A stretch of 64,000 nucleotides of DNA from Edaphobacter sp. 4G125 (lineage in GTDB: Bacteria; Acidobacteriota; Terriglobia; Terriglobales; Acidobacteriaceae), in contig NZ_CP060393.1 of assembly GCF_014274685.1 (NCBI RefSeq), forward strand, positions 1,981,501-2,045,500, read 5' to 3'. The notes beneath the pieces were generated by a model. It saw only the letters and a list, made by a program, of their open reading frames with translations. It searched no databases and was not told where the DNA came from. Shown here in pieces: positions 35,319 through 43,813 of this stretch. Both the position numbers and the translations under genes were made by a program. Within the stretch, counting starts at the first letter, position 1. Each line of letters starts with the position of its first letter.

Positions 35319-36269
35319 TTAATACTGGGCGGGATGAGATGTGGGTTTCCATAATAACTGGGCGGAGAGCGTCACGAGTGCAGTCCAGTAGAGATCGGCT
35401 CCCAGAAGGTGCACGATCTGCATCCACGTTGGCGCCAGCAAGACGATATCCAGCACCCCCAGCGCGAACTGTATTCCAAGCAAGATGAGAACAAGAGTTG
35501 CGAGACGATTTGCGCCTACCCGTTTCGCTTGCGTGATGATCCAGATCACAAAGGCTGCAGCGATGAAAGCGCTCAGTGGATGCACGCCGCGCAATCGAAG
35601 CAGCAGAGGAGAGCTTGAAGAGAGATCTTGCTCGATTGCTGCGCGCAGACTGGAGACAGGGAAGAGAGTGTCACCAAGAGCTGCCAGCGACCCGCTAACG
35701 CCTACGACGATGGTGGCGACCAATCCAATCACGATCCATGTAGCTCTGGCTCCACGCAGCCGCAGATGGCGTGTCAGCTGGCCGGTCTTCAACATGACGG
35801 CTGTCAGGGTCAAGGCTCCGAGCAGCAGAAGAGTATTGCTCAAGTGAATGGACAACATTACAACGCGGCCAACAGACTGGTTGCCGGTCACATAACCCAG
35901 TTTGACTAGTAGTGCGCCGAGAATCGCTTCATTGACCAGTAGGATTGTCGAGGCTACGGCCATTAGGCGTGCAGCCTGGCCTTTGATCGTTGAGCGAAAG
36001 GTCCAGATGAGTAGTGCTGGTACAAAGAAGATTGCTCCGCCGGTCATGCACCGGTGTGTGAACTCGATGATGGTATCGGCGCGCGGTGAGAGTGGAATGA
36101 CCTGCCCATTACACAGTGGCCAGTGATTCCCGCAGCCTGCCCCTGATCCTGTGGCACGCACCAGTGCACCCCACAGGATCACGAGAATGTTGTACGCCAC
36201 CACAAACCATGCATAACGCACCAAAGCGTGGGGAGCCTGCCTGACCGATGCCGCAGTTGTGGTAGCCAT
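35319..36269 (-). CDS. ctaA: Heme A synthase (CtaA/COX15 family)
   Basis: Integral membrane oxidase that converts heme O to heme A for aa3-type cytochrome oxidases. The 316-residue protein has about eight hydrophobic helices. Heme-ligand histidines fit those in EFTHRCMTGG and in the later LSIHLSNTLL and IVHLLGADLYW helices; GSGAGCGNHWPLCNG near residue 42 contains the typical loop cysteines. No cytochrome oxidase genes lie near it in the window. It ends against the repeat-protein terminator and begins 26 bases downstream of proC. Confidence 0.92.
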   Translation of the reverse strand: MATTTAASVRQAPHALVRYAWFVVAYNILVILWGALVRATGSGAGCGNHWPLCNGQVIPLSPRADTIIEFTHRCMTGGAIFFVPALLIWTFRSTIKGQAARLMAVASTILLVNEAILGALLVKLGYVTGNQSVGRVVMLSIHLSNTLLLLGALTLTAVMLKTGQLTRHLRLRGARATWIVIGLVATIVVGVSGSLAALGDTLFPVSSLRAAIEQDLSSSSPLLLRLRGVHPLSAFIAAAFVIWIITQAKRVGANRLATLVLILLGIQFALGVLDIVLLAPTWMQIVHLLGADLYWTALVTLSAQLLWKPTSHPAQY

Positions 36270-36294
36270 ACAGATATTGTACGAGCGTTAAGTC

Positions 36295-37149
36295 CTAGCC
36301 GTTGGCCAGTTCTCTCGCCCGCTGGGTAGCCCGTTTGACAGCCTTGATGAGAGTTACACGTAACCCGCCCTCTTCCAGCTCGAGGATTCCGTCCACGGTA
36401 CAGCCAGCGGGTGTTGTGACCGCATCCTTCAGCAATGCAGGGTGATAGCCAGTCTCGAGCACCATGCGGGCCGAGCCCAGGGTCGTTTGCGCTGCCAGCA
36501 ACGTGGCGACATCGCGAGGCAGGCCAACGTTGACTCCGGCCTCTGCCAGGGCCTCGATAATGATGTATATGTAGGCTGGTCCCGAACCGGAAAGGCCGGT
36601 TACCGCGTCCATGTGCTTTTCATCGACGACAACGGTGCGTCCAACGGTCTGGAAAACCTTCTGGGCGATGAGCATCTGCTCTTCGGAGACGAATCTGCCC
36701 GGGCATAGAGCTGTAACGCCGGCTGCCAGCATAGAAGGCGTATTTGGCATAGCGCGAACTACAGCAAGATCATGTCCTGCGGCCTCTTCAATGCTATGGG
36801 TCTTTACCGAGGCGGCGATCGAGAGAATCGTCTTCTCTGGCGATAGCGCGGGGCGAATGTGTTGAATCAGCGCGGGGACCTGTGCAGGTTTGACTCCAAG
36901 CAGAATCACATCTGCCTGTTTGGCCGCTTCAAGGTTATCTGTTGTCACATCGATGCCATACTGGGCCGAAAGCGCCTGAGCGCGATCTGGATGGTGAACA
37001 GTGGCAAAGATCTGGTCCGGCCCAAGAAGGTTGTTCTTCAAAAAGGCCTGCAGAAGGATGCCTCCCATCTTGCCTGTGCCGAGAATAGCCACGCGCAATT
37101 GAGGCATCGCCGGAGTCGGCGCTACAACTTCGTACGTTTCGTCGCTCAT
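36295..37149 (-). CDS. proC: Pyrroline-5-carboxylate reductase
   Basis: Last step of proline synthesis: reduces pyrroline-5-carboxylate with NAD(P)H in the cytoplasm. The 284-residue protein has the nucleotide loop AILGTGKMGG near residue 21, VRAMPNTPSMLAAGVTALCP in the middle and the family signature region DAVTGLSGSGPAYIYIIIEA and DAVTTPAGCTVDGI near the end. About 15 extra residues precede the usual N-terminus. It lies in line with ctaA downstream (26 bases) and the DUF885 gene upstream (27 bases). Confidence 0.95.
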   Translation of the reverse strand: MSDETYEVVAPTPAMPQLRVAILGTGKMGGILLQAFLKNNLLGPDQIFATVHHPDRAQALSAQYGIDVTTDNLEAAKQADVILLGVKPAQVPALIQHIRPALSPEKTILSIAASVKTHSIEEAAGHDLAVVRAMPNTPSMLAAGVTALCPGRFVSEEQMLIAQKVFQTVGRTVVVDEKHMDAVTGLSGSGPAYIYIIIEALAEAGVNVGLPRDVATLLAAQTTLGSARMVLETGYHPALLKDAVTTPAGCTVDGILELEEGGLRVTLIKAVKRATQRARELANG

Positions 37150-37176
37150 TTCAAAAGGCTATCAGACATGGCTGTA

Positions 37177-39000
37177 TTACTTCTTCTGAGCGGCGATCCA
37201 GGCGTCCACCTGCTTCTCCAGAAGATCCATGGGTAACGCACCCGAATCCAGTACAACATCGTGGAAGGCTTTGAGATCGAACTTTGGTCCAAGAGCAGTC
37301 TGCGCCTTCTGGCGTAGCTCAAGAATCTTCAATTGCCCCATCTTGTATCCCAGTGCTTGGCCTGGCCACGCGATGTAGCGGTCGACCTCAGCCTGGATGT
37401 TCGGTTCGTCGATGGCTGAGTGATCATGGAAGTAGTCGACCATCTGCTGACGGGTCCAGTGCTTGTAATGAACACCGGTATCGACTACCAGCCGGATGGC
37501 GCGCCAGATATCGGCTTCAAGGCGACCGTAGTCGCTATAGGGATCCTGGTAGAAGCCAATCTCTTTGCCTAGTCGTTCACTGTACAGGCCCCATCCTTCG
37601 GTGTAGGCGGTGAAGTATTCCTGTTTGCGGAACTCCGGAAGGCCAGTTAGTTCCTGTGCGATCGAGATCTGGAGATGATGCCCGGGAACGCCCTCGTGGT
37701 AGGCCACTGCTTCTACTGATGCGAGAGAGCGGTCAGCAAAGTTGTAAGTGTTGATGTAGACACGTCCGGGCCGTTTACCATCCGGGCTGCCGGGATCGTA
37801 ATATGCCGCCGCCTGATCTTTCTCGATATAAGCCGGTACGGGAACAACCTCAAGCTTCGCCTTGGGCAGAGTTCCGAACAATTGCGGCAGCTTCGGCTGC
37901 ATCTGCGCGATGTAGTTCTTATAAGAATCGATTAAAGCTTCCTTCGATGTCGGATGCAGCTTGGGATTGGTTTTCATCGCCGCGCTGAAGCTCTTGATGT
38001 CCTGGAAACCAAGCTTCTTGACGATGACGAGCATCTCGGCCTCGTCTCGTTTCACCTGCTCGAGACCGATCTCATGGATCTCCTCGGGAGACTTATCCAT
38101 GGTCGTGCTCTGGCGAACACGGAAAGCGTAATAAGCGTCTCCATCGGGCAGCGACCATACGCCGGGCTCCTTACGTCCAGCAGGAACGTATTGCGCCTTT
38201 AGAAAGCGAGCGAAACGCGCATAGGTAGGAAGCACCGTGGTGACGATGGCCTGCGCCATTTCCTGCGTGATTCGCTGACGATCAGGTGTGCTGATCGATG
38301 CGGGGAACTTCTTGAGCGGCGCTGCGAACGGGCTCTCTTCCGGCTTCTGGTTTGCGATTGCCTCGGTTTGAGCGACGACCTTCTCAAGCAGGTAGGCAGG
38401 CGGGACGCGGCCTTCATCCATTCCTAGTTGCATGTCGGTCATATTCTGCGAGAAGACGGTAGGAATCTTCTTCAGTCGGGTGATGTAGTCGTCATAGTCT
38501 TTTACGGTCTCGAAGGTGAGATTGTTGACCAGTTGCACGATATCGGTATGGAAGCCGCTAAACTGATTGACCGGCATCTCCCATTCCTTGAAACGGGCAG
38601 CCTCTTGAGCATCTGTCAGGTCACGAATCATCAGATCGCGGGAGAGAATCTCCTGCGACTTCAGGCCGGTTGTATCGATTGCGCCCAGGCGATCGATGAA
38701 GACGCGACCACGGGCAAGGGAGGCATTGACCTCCTGCACGGAGTAGTCGCTCCATTGGTCGTTGTACCGTTTGTCGCCGAGGAAGGACGCAAACTCGGGG
38801 GAGTGCTTCAGCCGGTCCTGCCATATCTCGTCCAGCAGTGAGGCGAGAGCTTTACTCCGCTCTTCGACGGTCTGTGGCTGATCCTGCGCGGTAGCAACGG
38901 CGGTGGCTTGTGCCCATGACGTGGAGGGGAGGAGATTGCCTGATCCAAAGACCAAAAGACCAGCTGCTACACGAACCGCGACCGATGAAAGCTTTTTCAT
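37177..39000 (-). CDS. DUF885 family exported peptidase-like protein
   Basis: A protein of about 607 residues with a signal peptide (KKLSSVAVRVAAGLLVFGSG) and the DUF885 hallmark AYHEGVPGHHLQ, an HExPGH zinc-peptidase-like site, followed by FTAYTEGWGLYSERLGKE supplying the downstream glutamate. Members are probable zinc carboxypeptidase-type enzymes common in acidobacteria and other soil bacteria; substrates are rarely known. I use ATG 39000 because GAGG lies just upstream; a GTG two codons earlier is also open. Extracytoplasmic location is expected. It precedes proC by 27 bases, without a functional link that I can see. Confidence 0.87.
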   Translation of the reverse strand: MKKLSSVAVRVAAGLLVFGSGNLLPSTSWAQATAVATAQDQPQTVEERSKALASLLDEIWQDRLKHSPEFASFLGDKRYNDQWSDYSVQEVNASLARGRVFIDRLGAIDTTGLKSQEILSRDLMIRDLTDAQEAARFKEWEMPVNQFSGFHTDIVQLVNNLTFETVKDYDDYITRLKKIPTVFSQNMTDMQLGMDEGRVPPAYLLEKVVAQTEAIANQKPEESPFAAPLKKFPASISTPDRQRITQEMAQAIVTTVLPTYARFARFLKAQYVPAGRKEPGVWSLPDGDAYYAFRVRQSTTMDKSPEEIHEIGLEQVKRDEAEMLVIVKKLGFQDIKSFSAAMKTNPKLHPTSKEALIDSYKNYIAQMQPKLPQLFGTLPKAKLEVVPVPAYIEKDQAAAYYDPGSPDGKRPGRVYINTYNFADRSLASVEAVAYHEGVPGHHLQISIAQELTGLPEFRKQEYFTAYTEGWGLYSERLGKEIGFYQDPYSDYGRLEADIWRAIRLVVDTGVHYKHWTRQQMVDYFHDHSAIDEPNIQAEVDRYIAWPGQALGYKMGQLKILELRQKAQTALGPKFDLKAFHDVVLDSGALPMDLLEKQVDAWIAAQKK

Positions 39001-39044
39001 GCACACCTCAATGTTTCATGGGTCAGTGTATCGCGCTAAAAGGT

Positions 39045-39959
39045 TCAGTTCTGGGGCTGAAGCCTCTGTTCGGAAGAGCCTTCCAGCATCCGGTAGAGAG
39101 TTGACCGGCTGATGCCGAGAATTTCTGCTGCTCGAACCTTGTTTCCAGAGCAGTCGCTCAGTACGCGCAGTACGTGCTGGTCGATCACATCCTGCAATTT
39201 GAGGGTGCTTCCGGCTTTCCGCAAATCCGATGATTGGACGGCTGTGCTCGCGCTCGGAGATAGAGATAGGTCCTCAGGATTGAGCGTTGTTCCACTGCAT
39301 TGCAGAACGCCATTGTGGATAACATTTTCCAGCTCTCGTACATTGCCTGGCCAAGAGTGCGTCAGCAGTCTCTCCCAGGCCTCAGGAGCAATCTCTTCGA
39401 TCTGTCTCTCATACTGGATTGAGAATTTCTCCAGAAAATGTTTTGCCAGGGAGGGAAGATCCTCCATCCTTCGTCGGAGAGGCTCCAGGGGAATTTCGAT
39501 CGCCAGGCGATGGTAGAGGTCATGACGAAAGAGCCCGGCGGCCGCCATCCCTCGCAGGTCCTGAGTGCTCGAGACAATCAGCTTGGTTCCGGTTCGCTGG
39601 TCGAGAATCCTCAGGAAACCCTTCTGCGCCTCAATCGGTATCTCTTCGATGCCAGCGATGAAGAGTGTTCCTTGTATGGCTTTCTCCAGCATGGAGCGAA
39701 GCAGGGAGGGATCTTCAGCCAGCACAGAGGCATGGCAGAGCAGAAACTGTTCATCGGCGCGACTGCTTCTGGCGTGCAGAGCGCGCGCGACGCGCTCTTT
39801 GCCTGTTCCGGTTTCGCCGCGGACCAGCACGGTCCGGAAGTGTGGCCCGATACGCTCAATCTGCAGGCGGACGCGCTGTGTTGATGCGCTATCTCCGATT
39901 AGCGTTGGAGCATTGTCGTGTGGGTTATCTGAAACGCGGGTTAAAGCCGAGAGAGACAT
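39045..39959 (-). CDS. Degenerate bacterial enhancer-binding-protein-like regulator with Fis HTH
   Basis: A 304-residue AAA+ regulator of the NtrC type without a sensor domain. Walker A is intact (GETGTGKE, 48-55), as are the arginine-finger region LFRHDLYHRL (143-152), WPGNVREL (203-210) and a C-terminal Fis-type HTH (NKVRAAEILGISRSTLYRML). However, the stretch between CHASVLAE and the Walker B strand is short and the GAFTGA loop that touches sigma-54 is absent. Walker B reads TLFIAGIEEIP, where TLFLDEI is expected. It therefore probably does not activate sigma-54 and may act like TyrR or as a repressor. It follows the bacilliredoxin gene by 110 bases on the same strand. Confidence 0.85.
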   Translation of the reverse strand: MSLSALTRVSDNPHDNAPTLIGDSASTQRVRLQIERIGPHFRTVLVRGETGTGKERVARALHARSSRADEQFLLCHASVLAEDPSLLRSMLEKAIQGTLFIAGIEEIPIEAQKGFLRILDQRTGTKLIVSSTQDLRGMAAAGLFRHDLYHRLAIEIPLEPLRRRMEDLPSLAKHFLEKFSIQYERQIEEIAPEAWERLLTHSWPGNVRELENVIHNGVLQCSGTTLNPEDLSLSPSASTAVQSSDLRKAGSTLKLQDVIDQHVLRVLSDCSGNKVRAAEILGISRSTLYRMLEGSSEQRLQPQN

Positions 39960-40069
39960 GCTGTTCTCTCTATCGGCGCAATGGACTTAGGCTTGAGAAA
40001 AATTGCTCTGAAAAAATAAGGCCCGAGAAGGAGGGGAACTCCATCTCGGGTCAGAAGATGAATAGGAAC

Positions 40070-40498
40070 TTAGGCGGTTGTCGTTTTGGCGCAGTAAGTA
40101 TCGAAGGCGCGGGTCAGTTCCTGGGCGATTGCCGGGGCCGTGGAGGTTTCGATGGCCGAGCGCTGCATCAGGTAGACGAGCTGACCGTCGCGCAGAATCG
40201 CAATTGCGGGCGAGGTGGGCGGATGTCCCTGAAAGTAGCTACGAGCGCGCTCTGTGGCCTCGCGGTCCTGACCGGCGAATACTGTGACGGCTTGATCCGG
40301 TTTGGTCGCGTGCTGCATGGCCAGACGGACACCGGGGCGCATCTTGCCTGCTGCACAGCCACAGATCGAGTTCACAACGACCATCGTGGTTCCGGGTTGC
40401 GCCAGCGCCGCATCGACCTCGTCAGATGTGCGGGTTTCTTTAAGGCCGGCGCGGGTCAGCTCCTCGCGCATCGGAATGACCATAATCTCTGGATACAT
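40070..40498 (-). CDS. BrxA/BrxB family bacilliredoxin
   Basis: A 142-residue thioredoxin-fold protein with the CGC active site at Cys46-Gly-Cys48 in VVNSICGCAAG. Bacilliredoxins remove low-molecular-weight thiols from proteins; in bacteria without bacillithiol the partner thiol is unknown. The frame is open to 40690, but ATG 40498 (MYPEIMVIPMREEL) is the family start and has GGAGGGGG 7-14 bases upstream. It lies 110 bases ahead of the degenerate enhancer-binding-type regulator. Its leader carries a structured element at 40572-40619. Confidence 0.9.
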   Translation of the reverse strand: MYPEIMVIPMREELTRAGLKETRTSDEVDAALAQPGTTMVVVNSICGCAAGKMRPGVRLAMQHATKPDQAVTVFAGQDREATERARSYFQGHPPTSPAIAILRDGQLVYLMQRSAIETSTAPAIAQELTRAFDTYCAKTTTA

Positions 40499-40571
40499 AT
40501 AACTTCCCCCTCCGAACAGACACCCGAACGGCGCCTGTCGTTTGATTCTACGGGTATGATGTGAACCTCTG

Positions 40572-40619
40572 CTACCCCTACCCCCAGTAAAAGTATGCAA
40601 AGTATTCAAAGTAGGGTAG
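40572..40619 (-). promoter_or_regulatory. Paired leader element upstream of bacilliredoxin
   Basis: CTACCCCTAC (40572-40581) can pair with GTAGGGTAG (40611-40619) with one bulged C. The loop contains AAGTATGCA and AAGTATTCA followed by AAGTAGGGT, three 9-base units in tandem. It is 75-120 bases upstream of the bacilliredoxin start and could be an mRNA leader structure, an operator or a dispersed repeat. Confidence 0.4.
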
Positions 40620-40776
40620 ATAGGCTCGTACCTGCCGTGCACGTCTGCTGCCAGATTGAAGATGGCCCACTTAGTGCGTTCGAAGCTCACTCCGTTAGGA
40701 AAATCGAACTTCTCCCTACTTTAAGAATATCAGCGGTGTCAATACCGGACGAAGATTCAGGCGGTTCCCAATAACC

Positions 40777-40822
40777 GCAGGTCCTTCGACTTCGCTGCTG
40801 CGCAGCTTCGCTCAGGATGACA
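40777..40822. repeat. Intergenic repeat, ccttcgac...ctcaggatgac type
   Basis: GCAGGTCCTTCGACTTCG at the left, TTCGCTCAGGATGACAG at the right, and a small CTGCTGCGCAG palindrome between. Copies with the same ends lie at 43711-43740 and 59089-59149. Confidence 0.65.
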
Positions 40823-40851
40823 GTTTAGTCTTGTAATAGCACCGTTCGTTA

Positions 40852-41967
40852 ATGATCATCTCTGTCAATGCGACTGAGAGAATGTTGTACTCTCAAGCGG
40901 TGCCCCTCTCCTCACTCAAAATTCAAGAACAGGTCCTCCTGGCGCCTTACACCACATTGCAGGTTGGAGGAGCGGTTCGGTATTTCCTAGAGGTTGTAAA
41001 CGAAGCGCAGGTGGAGGAGGCGGTTGCCTTCGCCCGTGAGCAAAACCTGCCCCTGTTTGTTCTCGGAGGCGGAAGCAATCTGCTGGTTAGCGATGCGGGC
41101 TTCGACGGGGTTGTGCTTCATATTGCGATTCATGGAATCAAAGAGCATCGGGAGAGCAACGTCGTGCTGCTGGAGGTGGGAGCAGGGGAGAACTGGAACG
41201 CTGTAGTGCTCTATGCGGTTGAGCGTGGCTATGCCGGGGTCGAGTGTCTCGCGGGGATTCCGGGCAATGCTGGGGGAACGCCAGTACAAAATGTAGGAGC
41301 GTATGGGCAGGAGATCGCAGAGACTATCGCGGGTGTACGCGCTTATGATCTCGAATCCGGTGGATTCGTCGAGTTCGATTCTGCTGAGTGCCATTTTGGC
41401 TACCGCCGGAGTCTCTTCAATACCGAGGCATGCGGCCGGTACATCATCACGAAGGTTGTGTATCAACTCCAGCCCGAGGGAGAACCGGCGTTACGGTATG
41501 CTGATCTTCAGCGTCACTTCAAGGACAAGCTCGATGCAGGAGCGCAGCCGTCGCTGCGACAGGTGTACGATGCGGTGCGATCGATTCGAGAACAGAAAGG
41601 GATGCTGGCAGGGCAGGGAGGTTCCGATGGCCGGAGTGCCGGATCATTCTTTAAGAACCCTGTGGTTCCGCACTCGGTGCTGGAAAAGATCGCGGGCACA
41701 CTGAGCATCGACACGAACGGGATTCCTCATTGGCCTACTACAGAGGGGCAGATAAAGCTGTCTGCAGCATGGTTGATTGAGAAGGCCGGGTTCGCTCGAG
41801 GTTTCGCTCTTGGGAGTGCGGGAATCTCGTCTCGTCATACTCTTGCTTTGATCAATCGAGGCAACGCGACTGCGGCGGAGATCTTTGCTCTACGCGATGC
41901 GATTCAAGACAAGGTGAAGGTGCTGTTTGGAGTGCAGCTTGAGCAGGAGCCGGTGCAGCTGGGGTAG
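40852..41967 (+). CDS. murB: UDP-N-acetylenolpyruvoylglucosamine reductase
   Basis: FAD enzyme that reduces UDP-GlcNAc-enolpyruvate to UDP-MurNAc for peptidoglycan. The FAD-binding block VLGGGSNLLVSDAG, the loop GIPGNAGGTPVQNVGAYGQE, the type I tyrosine loop FGYRRSLF and the catalytic serine in GRSAGSFFKNP are all present. At 371 residues it is slightly longer than the E. coli enzyme because of the N-terminus; ATG 40882 is an alternative start and neither has a strong ribosome site. It is transcribed alone, away from the mod operon with which it converges. Confidence 0.95.
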   Translation: MIISVNATERMLYSQAVPLSSLKIQEQVLLAPYTTLQVGGAVRYFLEVVNEAQVEEAVAFAREQNLPLFVLGGGSNLLVSDAGFDGVVLHIAIHGIKEHRESNVVLLEVGAGENWNAVVLYAVERGYAGVECLAGIPGNAGGTPVQNVGAYGQEIAETIAGVRAYDLESGGFVEFDSAECHFGYRRSLFNTEACGRYIITKVVYQLQPEGEPALRYADLQRHFKDKLDAGAQPSLRQVYDAVRSIREQKGMLAGQGGSDGRSAGSFFKNPVVPHSVLEKIAGTLSIDTNGIPHWPTTEGQIKLSAAWLIEKAGFARGFALGSAGISSRHTLALINRGNATAAEIFALRDAIQDKVKVLFGVQLEQEPVQLG

Positions 41968-42066
41968 AGACTTAACATCGATCGGCACCGATACCACCAA
42001 TTTTCGAGCGACCGTGGATCGGCGTGGATGGAACGGATTTGTTTTAGTCCAAATGACGGATAAATG

Positions 42067-42171
42067 CGGGGATTTCTCCACTCCGCGGCTAAAGCCGCTC
42101 CGGTCGAAATGACATAGGTGAAGGTTTCTTGCAAAAAACCACAGGGATTTTTCGCTTCGCTCAGAATGACG
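42067..42171. repeat. Two adjacent intergenic repeats after murB
   Basis: A copy of the gatttctcc...cggtcgaaatgac type (about 42067-42112, containing CGCGGCTAAAGCCGC) is followed by GGGATTTTTCGCTTCGCTC-AGAATGAC (about 42144-42171), a shortened relative of the ccttcgac...ggatgac type. Both lie between convergent murB and modC. Confidence 0.6.
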
Positions 42172-42213
42172 TGTGGGGGACGGGTAGAGGCTGCGTGGGG
42201 CATACGGGCAAGG

Positions 42214-42990
42214 TCATTGTTCTGCGCGGAGTTGATCAAGTAGTCGCTGTCGTTCTGCTGCCAGTACGGAGGTTGCAGGGCCCTGTTCAATCACTTTGCC
42301 ATCTGCGATTTTGATGACCTCGGCTACAAGCAGAAATGCCTCGCCGACATCATGGGTTACTGAAAGGACCGGGACTTGCCATCGAGATAGCCACTGCCGC
42401 AGGCCGGTCAGCAGCTCGTCGCGGAGCGTGGCATCCAGTCCATTGAACGGTTCGTCCAGCAGCAACAGAGGTCGGTTGGGACCTACGAAGGTCACTGCCG
42501 ATAGTACGGCTCGTCCTACGGAGGCTCTCTGTCGCTCGCCTCCGCTCAGGTCGGCTGGTTTGCGGTTTGTCAGCTCGCTTAGATGGAAGAGGGAGATCAC
42601 CTCGCTCGTGAGATTTTGAGCGGCGGATTTTGCTCCAGGGGGAAGCCCATACAGCAGATTTTCGTGGACTGACATGTGAGGGAAGAGCCATGCGTTCTGC
42701 GCCGCACTGCGTATGGGCCGCAGATGCGCCGGAACGAAGACCCTTGCTTCTGTATCCAGCAGCACACTCGCAGTTGGTTTATGAACGATGTGTCCCTCTT
42801 CGGAGCGCACGAATCCGGCAATTGCCCGCAGAATTGTTGTCTTTCCGCTGCCTGAGGGGCCGAAGAGCACGGTCCATGGGGTCGTTAGTGTGAACTCCAC
42901 ATCGAGCGCGACGCCGCCGACGCGATGCCGCATTTGAACGCTTAACAGGCTATCGGGCAACTTATCTGACAACGTCGGCCTGCCTTCCAT
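42214..42990 (-). CDS. modC: Molybdate ABC transporter ATP-binding protein
   Basis: Energises molybdate import with ModB. The 258-residue protein has Walker A GPSGSGKT near residue 46, the signature LSGGERQRASVGRA, Walker B LLLLDEPFNGLD and the switch His in SVTHD. The C-terminal Mop/TOBE domain of the 350-residue ModC proteins is absent, so oxyanion gating by that domain cannot occur here. Its start overlaps the end of modB by 29 bases, indicating translational coupling. Confidence 0.9.
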   Translation of the reverse strand: MEGRPTLSDKLPDSLLSVQMRHRVGGVALDVEFTLTTPWTVLFGPSGSGKTTILRAIAGFVRSEEGHIVHKPTASVLLDTEARVFVPAHLRPIRSAAQNAWLFPHMSVHENLLYGLPPGAKSAAQNLTSEVISLFHLSELTNRKPADLSGGERQRASVGRAVLSAVTFVGPNRPLLLLDEPFNGLDATLRDELLTGLRQWLSRWQVPVLSVTHDVGEAFLLVAEVIKIADGKVIEQGPATSVLAAERQRLLDQLRAEQ

Positions 42991-43648
42991 CGCTTCTGCG
43001 CACGCTGGGCAGCAGGTAAATCACGACCAGCGCTGCCATTGCGAACGCTATAAGGGCCAGTGCCGTCCGATTGGCGGCGACGTAGTTGCCATCCTGCACC
43101 AGGTCGTAAAGCGAGATTGAAAGTGTGCGTGTCGCACCGGGGATGTTGCCTCCCAGCATCAACACGACGCCGAACTCTCCCACGGTATGGGTAAAGGTAA
43201 GCACCGTGCTGGTCAGAAGGGAAGCGCGCGCCATAGGGAGGACGATAGAGAAGAAGAGGCGTGTGGGAGAGGCTCCCAGTCCTGCGGCGGTTTCGATGTA
43301 TCCGCGCTCTACGGCCTCAAAGCCAGCCACCAGTGGCTGTACTGCAAAGGGCAGGCTGTACAGCACGGACCCGATCAGCAGACCTTCGAAGCTGAAGGCC
43401 AGAGGATGGCCTACGATGCGAATCAGCAGACGCCCGGGAGCCGTCAGCGGCCCCATCGCGATCAGCAGATAGAAGCCGAGTACGGTCGGAGGTAGCACCA
43501 GGGGTAGTGCCACAACTGCCTGCACCAGCGCTCGGGCCATTCCGTGCCCTGATGCGATCCACCAAGCCAGAGGCAGCGCAATCAGCAGAAGGATCGCCGT
43601 TGTGCTGGCAGCCAGCCGGAGCGTCAGCCAAAGAGCTTCAAGGTCCAT
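42962..43648 (-). CDS. modB: Molybdate ABC transporter permease
   Basis: A 228-residue membrane permease with about five helices. VALPLVLPPTVLGFYLLIAM is the family motif after the first helix, and ETAAGLGASPTRLFFSIVLP is the EAA loop that binds ModC. It overlaps modC by 29 bases. The binding protein gene modA lies upstream on the same strand, but 165 bases away with an intergenic repeat in the gap, so the permease may depend on read-through or on a second promoter. Confidence 0.93.
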   Translation of the reverse strand: MDLEALWLTLRLAASTTAILLLIALPLAWWIASGHGMARALVQAVVALPLVLPPTVLGFYLLIAMGPLTAPGRLLIRIVGHPLAFSFEGLLIGSVLYSLPFAVQPLVAGFEAVERGYIETAAGLGASPTRLFFSIVLPMARASLLTSTVLTFTHTVGEFGVVLMLGGNIPGATRTLSISLYDLVQDGNYVAANRTALALIAFAMAALVVIYLLPSVRRSDGRQADVVR

Positions 43649-43710
43649 GAAGAAAGCCTAAATGGATTCAGTGTCTCGACCTATAGACGAGGATCAGTAT
43701 TCACCAGACC

Positions 43711-43740
43711 GCAGATCCTTCGACTTGCTCCGGATGACAC
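43711..43740. repeat. Intergenic repeat inside the mod operon
   Basis: GCAGATCCTTCGACTTGCTC then CGGATGACAC: a short copy of the ccttcgac...ggatgac family, located between modA and modB. Confidence 0.6.
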
Positions 43741-43813
43741 TTCTGTCGGCTCGGGTTCCTCGATTCACCGTCTTTATCTGTTTTTGACGTTGAGATGGTC
43801 AGGATGGTCGCGG

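Larger units (their letters stand above)
40499..40851. other. Intergenic region between bacilliredoxin and murB
   Basis: 353 bases with divergent genes at either side. It holds the ribosome site of the bacilliredoxin gene (near 40505-40512), a paired element at 40572-40619 with three near-identical 9-base units in the loop, and a copy of the ccttcgac...ggatgac repeat at 40777-40822 near murB. No protein-coding frame is convincing. Confidence 0.5.
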
